Assembly: GCF_041956535.1 (NCBI RefSeq)
Contig: NW_027192198.1
Span: 779,311 to 843,310, forward strand
Length of the DNA stretch: 64,000 nt
Direction of reading: 5' to 3'
Source of the DNA: Calcarisporiella thermophila CBS 279.70
Lineage: Eukaryota > Calcarisporiellomycota
Part shown: one piece after another, positions 58,130-64,000 of the stretch
Position numbering within the stretch: the first letter of the stretch is position 1
Layout: every line of letters starts with the position of its first letter
The notes under the pieces: generated by a model
What the model was told of the DNA's origin: nothing
Databases searched by the model: none
Seen by the model: the letters and a program-made list of their open reading frames with translations, nothing else
Program-made: the position numbers and the translations under genes

Positions 58130-60181
58130 TTAAAGCTTCGCCTCGCTCACTACTCCGCTCGAGTTTACCTCCCGACACACCTCTGCCATATTGCGAAGTG
58201 CGTTTCGGACGGCCTCTTTGAACCGCGCAGTGCTCGTCTCTTTGCACGAGAATTTGGACTCGAGTCCAAATTTGATCACCTTACTTCCTGACATATAATT
58301 AGTCCCATATCCGTCGGGCACCACGGCTCCGAACCCGGTTCCTTGAAACATGTCGCCAGCAAAGAGGCCGGAGGTCGAGAGTCGGAATCGACACGACAAC
58401 GCCAGCGCTGGATCCTTGAATAGGGCCACCTCGCCGTCTAGGCTAGGACGATGCACCAGCCGTAACCCAAGAATATGGCGATCACAACCCTTCCCAGACA
58501 TGGCGAGCTTCATATAGTTCAAATGGGCTTTGACTGCCTCCTGGAGGAGGCGATACTTCTCCTTAGCATCAATAGAGCCATTCACCATGGCTTCGCAAAA
58601 GACTCGGCTCTCTACGCTGAGGGAACGTAGTGTTTCCGTGCGACCATGCAGGAACTGGCGAGTAGAGGCGGTCTCGTATGTGGCGGTGAATGTACCATGC
58701 AGACTGTAAAATGCAAGTTGAAGAGCCATCTGAACGTAGGCATCCGGCGAGAGTTTTGCTATATAAGAAGGCGACGCCAAGAGGATAGGTAAGTAAGATG
58801 CGGGCTTTGGAGTGGGGGAGAGGCAATGGAGGGCAGTTACTTACCAACTTTCTTTATAAAATCGGTGCCGTAATCATCGAAGGTGAGGATGTCGGTGTCG
58901 CTATCCTCGATCAATGCGTCGGCGCGCTTCTGTGCTTCTGCTAGCCGACGCCTTGTTTCCTCATTGGTGATGAACTCAAGGTGGTGTGCAGGGGGCAGCT
59001 GGACTGAAGGCGGGAGAGGATCGGTCGGAGTCTTTCCAACTCTCCTCATCGCGTAGTCCATGATCAACGCGGGAATCAACGCGTCGCAGGGCGAGTGTTC
59101 TCCGTTGCACCCCATTTTCCCTTCTCTATCGGCTACTATGGTGATGGCTTTGTCGAACCACCGGTTTTGTCCTCGGCGTCCGCAGAATACATTTTTGACC
59201 ACCTGTGGTCGACTCTCTCCAACGGCATAGTCATCCAACGCTACAGCAAACAAGGCTAACTCGATCTGATTCAGCGTGTCACGGTTCTTGTCGGGGGCGA
59301 TTTCCAGCAAATGCTCGCGGTTCTTCGTCCATTCGTCTCGATGATCACTTGTAAACAAAGGAACAGGAACGCACTCCCCTCTCTGCTCAGCATCCCGGAC
59401 TGCTGCCCACATCTGCTTCTCCACCTCGCCATCTGAAAGGGGCCGGCCATTTTCATCGTAAACGTTTACGCGATAAATACGATTATGCACAAGAACAATG
59501 ATATGCCGAGCCGGGTGAGGGTGGGGAGCATGCACGAGTGTGTCGCAGTCATGCTGTGGAATGCGGGTAAAACCGAACACTTGTGTGTACTGGTGCATAC
59601 AAATGGGAGCACCATCGCGAAGCCTTTCAGCGGGGAGGGTTTGACTAAGTTAGAAAAACCATCGACGAAAAAGTTAATTTAACCTAGTACTCAGCAGATT
59701 CTAAGCTGGAGTTTCTCAGCTACTGAACCTACCTATCTATCATCTCCTTGAAATCTATCATCCTCATCACACATCGGGCAGCCCTTCTAATTTGGTAGGG
59801 AGTGAAACCTGAGTTTCCCTCCAATCTTCTACTTCCCTCTTCATCGTTGAAAATGATAAACCAATTGGAATTCACAAGCAAAGCATCCCTCCATTCAAAA
59901 TAAGCCTTGCGAATCCAAAATGCATCATCCAGCCAGTTATAAGGGCTAGAGCGATCGATATCAATCAGGCGCTGCTGTAAACGATTGCCAATTCCTGAGG
60001 GAGAGAGGAATTCGCGGACATTTTGTTCGGAGCGCGCGTACTCTTCTGGGGTTAGGAGCGGACGCAATGAGCGCAGGTAGAGAGAGAGAGAGGATTGCAG
60101 GGCGGGGATCGGAAGACGAGGAAGTCTGGATTGAAGGGCGAAGGTTGGAATTGGATCCTTCTTCTGTTGCTGCTGGCTCAT
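58130..60181 (-). CDS. CAT2: Carnitine O-acetyltransferase with a C-terminal peroxisomal signal
   Basis: Exons from ATG at 60181. The N-terminus has FALQSRLPRLPIPALQSSLSLYLRSLRPLLTPEEYA (the LPxLPxPxLxxTL...YL family motif), then PYNWLDDAFWIRKAYFEWRDALLVNSNW. The middle exon has IYRVNVYDENGRPLSD, NRDTLNQIELALFAVALDD and the catalytic-His block NGEHSPCDALIPALIMDY. The C-terminal exon has AFYSLHGTFTATYETASTRQFLHGRTETLRSLS, GLRLVHRP and GYGTNYM. The protein ends SEAKL, a PTS1. Carnitine acyltransferases move acetyl units out of peroxisomes. The long YETA.TR.F..GRTE block and the GYG.nY motif are intact. A mitochondrial isoform by alternative start is common in fungi but not visible here. The TETST-like element appears as ETSTARFKEAV. 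Confidence 0.95.
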
Positions 60182-61063
60182 TTTTGTTTTCGAAGAAATC
60201 CGATACACTACGAGTAATGGAGAGTGGTAAAACTTCCTAGCGCCTAGGTGTCTTAAAAATTCATATGACAATTAGTTTTGTATTTTATACCCTCACATGG
60301 AAAATCGGCTTTGCGTAACCCAATTAACGCACGAGATTGCTATGGCTCTACCTCCATATCATAAAGCGAGAATAATATAAAGGACTGCTAAGGTCTTCAA
60401 GATATTGAATTGGATGGTGCTGGTTGTTTTGTTTAGAAGCTGGTAAAACTCTGCGGGTGTTGCTTTTTTTTCCCTGCTTTCAATGGCTCATATTCTAGCT
60501 TAGCTCGCAAGAGATCCTGCCAATATCCGATAGGCTCCGAGACTACCACTTGCCATGGAGAATACATTGCGCCTTTCTCCCTCGACCAACGGGTGAGCTA
60601 GAGGAACTGAAGCCGCGAGTGCACTGAGCGCGAGAAACATACGGCCATTATCCGGGCTAACCTCATGTTGGATGAGAGAAAAGTCGGGTCATGCGCAGCA
60701 ATGCTTTACAAACCCGTCCGCGGTATATGCACAAGCCTCGAGAGAGCGGGAAAATGGGGAAATGGGTGGCCCGGAGTAATCTAGCCATTTTAAACCGAAC
60801 TCCCGGTGTGCTTAAATGGATTGACGTATTTGAAGAATGTCGTCTTTGTTTGCCAGAAACAAATGGATGCAGCGCAGAGGAGAAATATGTGGAGCAAGTA
60901 CGCACTGGCTTTGACTCGTCCTAATCAGGAACAATTAAATTGAAATATTTGGGAAGGCCTAACATTCGTTCGTACTGCCCTTTCGATCGAGCCTCCTCTT
61001 TAGCTTGCTATACTAAACTCCTCACGCTTCTTGAACATTCTTTCCACTTCAAATCACGAATCT
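60182..61063. other. Intergenic region, divergent promoters of the carnitine acetyltransferase and secreted-protein genes
   Basis: An 882-bp gap with a few frames under 85 codons on both strands, none with a domain. No gene is called. Confidence 0.5.
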
Positions 61064-61321
61064 ATGACTTGTCGCATTGGACCTATTCTTCTCCTATCTC
61101 TTTTCCTTCTAGTTTCTTTGGTTCATTCCCAAGTCATCTCTTTGAATCCTGATCTCAACATACAGCGTCAACTTGACGAGGGGAGATTCAAGCTCGTCGG
61201 TGGACAGGGCAATCCATTGAACCCGAAGCTAGGACCGGGCCTGTCCGGGACCAAGATTGATGGAACAGAACTGGACAACACCGTAGATGATCACACTATT
61301 GAGCCGGATCTACTTGAATGA
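61064..61321 (+). CDS. Small secreted protein of unknown function
   Basis: 85 residues from ATG at 61064; an in-frame ATG at 61031 would put 11 hydrophilic residues before the signal peptide. A clear signal peptide (RIGPILLLSLFLLVSLVHS, cleavage after HS) is followed by a mature part of about 63 residues without any cysteine. It is rich in Gly/Pro/Leu/Asp: GGQGNPLNPKLGPGLSGT has N/G-P-L/K repeats, and the end is acidic (DNTVDDHTIEPDLLE). It is intronless. Cysteine-free small secreted proteins are not typical effectors, and no family is recognised. Expression would need confirmation. Confidence 0.6.
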   Translation: MTCRIGPILLLSLFLLVSLVHSQVISLNPDLNIQRQLDEGRFKLVGGQGNPLNPKLGPGLSGTKIDGTELDNTVDDHTIEPDLLE

Positions 61322-61637
61322 ATTCATTCCCGGATATTGTTGGTTTTAGTTATTTTTTTATTAATTTATAGATGCCTCTTTGAGATCGTGTTTGACCATG
61401 TCATCATTTTAGCCTTTTTTTCTAAGCCCAGACGGCTGGGATCAATAGCAACCAGTAGCAGGGGGCAATAAGATAAAATAAAATATCAAGAATTATACAA
61501 TTTCTTTTAAAGGACAAAGAGTAAAAAATAATAATACTGCATGCAAATTTCCAATATATATAGAAGTAAAGGATGGGAAATAAAAATATCTATGTGTTTC
61601 AGCAAGCAAATTTCGTCTATCTCCTTTTTTTCATTTC
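61322..61637. other. Short AT-rich convergent 3' flank
   Basis: It separates the secreted-protein gene from PRS1 in a convergent arrangement. AT-rich, with TA runs near 61555-61565. No gene is seen. Confidence 0.5.
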
Positions 61638-63091
61638 TTATACAACCGCATCAAACAAGTAGCTGATGCTCTCTCCATTATGGGTCCGCCTGATGGCCTC
61701 CGCTAGAACCCCCGACACATCAATCACCGTCAACTTGGAGGAGCGAGCACGCTTTTCGGCAGGAATCGGAAAAGTATTGGTAACTACAACCTAAGCATTC
61801 AATCAAGATCCATTGTAGCCTAGGCAGGTATCTTGGACTCAGAATCACGTTTACTTACCTGATGCACATTTTGACAAGCTTCAATTGCGTCCACCGAATT
61901 TCCGCTGAGCAGCGCGTGGGTGGCGATGATATATACTTTTTTCGCCTTGCACTTGGTCACCAGATGATCCGCAGCATTCAAAAACGAGTGGCATTCATCT
62001 ATCATATCATCCTTAACGAGAAGTAGAAAGTTATTATCTTGCTTGACCCTGGCAAGAAATTTCCACAAAGGAAACGGTCCAGATAAGTTACCACAATAAA
62101 TGCGATCTTTCCGTTGGCATCCCCAACCAGGGTGATGCTAGTCTGTTCGCCGTTCTCGTTGCACACCACACTCACATCGGCAGACACGCTCTCATCCTCC
62201 ATCAGTTCCTCGCCATCCATCTCCGTCATTCTTGCAACGCTCTGCGTTCTCTTCATTCCGTTAGTACCTGGCCGCGTTCGCTCCTTATGGATCAATGCAA
62301 AATCGATTTTGAGGCGATCTGCAAGCGATGTAACCCGCTTTGCACCGCCTGGGTTCTTCGAAACCACAACACCCTGTTCGTAACCGGGAACATTCTGCTG
62401 TATCCATCTCGCGATATTCGGTTCGGCGAAGAGGTTGTCGACGGGTTTGTTGAAGAATCCCTGCATTTGAGAGGCATGCAGGTCCATCGTCTTTTATATA
62501 AAAATTATTAGAGATCAATACTTGTTTCTTGCTTAAAAAAAATGCAAACGAATAGATCACTCACTATAACATGATCCACTCCCGCCACAGACAGAACGTT
62601 AGCCACCACTATTTCAACACAATGTTTAAATTTCTCAGTAGACACTACGCAAAAATTAACATCCTGGATTACGTTTTGCAGTGATAGAGCTTCGATAGGC
62701 CTTCTTTTTCGACTGCTTGGAATAAGGGAAGTAAGGTACGACGGCCGTGATGCGCCGAGCGCTAGCACCCTTACATGCCGACACCATAATGAATAGCTCC
62801 ATCAGGTGATCGTTGACAGAAAATCCACCCGATTGAACAATGAACACATCCTCGTTCCTAACAGAACACCCTAAGAGAAGCAGAGGAGAAAAATTATATT
62901 GGGATGTCGTGCAGAGAAAGGATTAGTGAGAGGCACTAAGAAGAAGTTGATTTCGTACCGATCTCGACACTCGTCTCCTTATTGCTGAACTTGGTGAGTT
63001 TAACAGGGGCCAAAGTCGTCCCGAGCCGCTCGGCTATAAGGGCCCCAAGTTCAGGGTGAGAGGAACCGGCAAATATTTTGGTGTTTCGCAT
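61638..63091 (-). CDS. PRS1: Ribose-phosphate pyrophosphokinase, Prs1 type
   Basis: Multi-exon gene from ATG at 63091 ([24 protein letters not shown]) to TAA at 61638. Blocks are [86 protein letters not shown] and [18 protein letters not shown]. An insertion of about 45 residues is rich in Glu/Ser/Thr (about 62120-62270). Then come [35 protein letters not shown] and [10 protein letters not shown]. The order and the insertion match yeast Prs1, a subunit that makes PRPP from ribose-5-phosphate and ATP and needs partners such as Prs3. The PRPP-binding loop reads DDMIDECHS rather than the usual DD.aDT.GT, as expected for Prs1-type subunits with low activity alone. The C-terminal part is typical. 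Confidence 0.93.
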
Positions 63092-64000
63092 TAGGGAAGA
63101 GGTATATCAGATACGAAATGTAAAAAAAAAAAGAGCGGGGAGGGGATTTTGACGGAACGATCGTCCTCACACTTCTCTTTCACTAAAACCTACGACATTT
63201 TTATTTTGTATTGCGGTCCTAGTTTTGAGGCGCAGAATTCATTGAGAAATATGCAATGGAGAAACGGATGTGAAAAAGGGCCGCAGTATATAGCAGAAAA
63301 AGAGCATGACGGCCGTTGCATCATAGAGCCAATCCCAGGAGCTCTAGTTTTCACGCAAAACAAACATAAGCCTAACGGCTAACCAGCATAGCCTGGAGTT
63401 CGTCACCTCTCTGCCTCCATGTTCCTACCTATTTCTTCTTCTCGGGAAGGTTTATTCCGAGTTAGCTAAAAACTAGAGATACGTATGGTACTAATTCTAA
63501 GAAAGCTGTGCACAAAAATATATAGTACGTGGACATAGATGATGGTCCAAATAAGCTGAGAAAAAAGTGAAAAAAGAAAATGTCGGCTTCAGTGACAACA
63601 TACAAGCAATTTGGCCATTTTTTATTTGAATTGTATCCTTTCTATTTGTGGAACCTACTTTTTTATAAAGAGGACTTCACTAAGATATGAAAGCAATGGA
63701 GAGGAAAGGGGCGTCTTGGACTTGAAGGAAACCTATGGGTTGCATTCCTCACTGCTGGGGCTGAAAAGTGCCGTATTATACCCTTCCATTGAAGCCCGAT
63801 CATGCTGGTCTATAGCTGGCCATACCTAACTATTGCTAACATCTGGTTTTTGGGCGTGGATGGCTTTTATTTCAACAACGTTTTTGCCAAGGAATTTTGA
63901 CGCCACCGACTCGGAGGAAGCACATACCGCTAGTGTAGCCGATGAAAACTTGAGAATGGGCTTCGGTTGCTTTCAAATAAAACAACTGGAAGAGATGAAA
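63092..64000. other. Window edge, PRS1 upstream region, no gene seen
   Basis: PRS1 promoter side followed by mixed AT-rich DNA. Short frames (for example 63149-63382 and 63611-63829) have no motif or splice support. Confidence 0.5.

Noticed and set aside
1-64000. CRISPR arrays, prokaryotic operons, transposons or viral genes
   Set aside because: No regularly spaced repeats, transposase, reverse transcriptase or capsid-like frames were seen. The genes are intron-bearing eukaryotic ones.

Overview
This is a 64 kb stretch of nuclear DNA from a fungus. The evidence is short spliceosomal introns (about 60-150 nt, mostly GTAAGT-like donors), AT-rich intergenic DNA, a MEEVD-ended cytosolic Hsp90, a Cdc42 GTPase, a yeast Prs1-type PRPP synthetase, a TOM1/HUWE1-family giant protein, and GPI-anchored and secreted cell-surface proteins. 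A RECQ1-type helicase, a SABATH-type methyltransferase and an ADF-H+PH protein suggest an early-diverging or non-model lineage. I cannot name the species or phylum. I joined exons by hand; where I summed the exon lengths (urate oxidase, RPL26, NDUFA12, ALAS, COPZ, bS6m, the GPI protein) the totals divide by three.

Layout. 0-11 kb: a protein with two winged-helix/forkhead-like domains, then a TOM1/HUWE1 homologue that stops inside its acidic region with no HECT domain in the window. 11-19 kb: complex I subunit NDUFA12, peroxisomal urate oxidase (a short last exon supplies an AKL terminus), tRNA-Ala, a degenerate tRNA-like element and the rRNA methyltransferase SPB1. 19-30 kb: UBC13, a bHLH factor, RPL26, a MOSC protein, a Cys-rich GPI-anchored protein and 5-aminolevulinate synthase. 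30-38 kb: a SABATH-like methyltransferase with a disordered insertion, CCT4, a short metallothionein and coatomer zeta. 38-43.6 kb: a head-to-tail tandem duplication carrying two SDR genes with conserved flanks. 43.8-52.4 kb: acetyl-CoA synthetase, a RECQ1-type helicase, mitochondrial ribosomal protein bS6m and an ADF-H+PH protein containing a 14-nt microexon. 53.7-63.1 kb: intronless HSP90, CDC42, peroxisomal carnitine acetyltransferase, a small secreted protein and PRS1.

Most genes are independent housekeeping loci, as expected in a eukaryote. Acetyl-CoA synthetase, carnitine acetyltransferase and urate oxidase share a peroxisome/C2-metabolism theme. The features most worth a second look are the HECT-less TOM1 homologue, the double winged-helix protein, the methyltransferase insertion, the ADF-H+PH fusion and the SDR tandem duplication.
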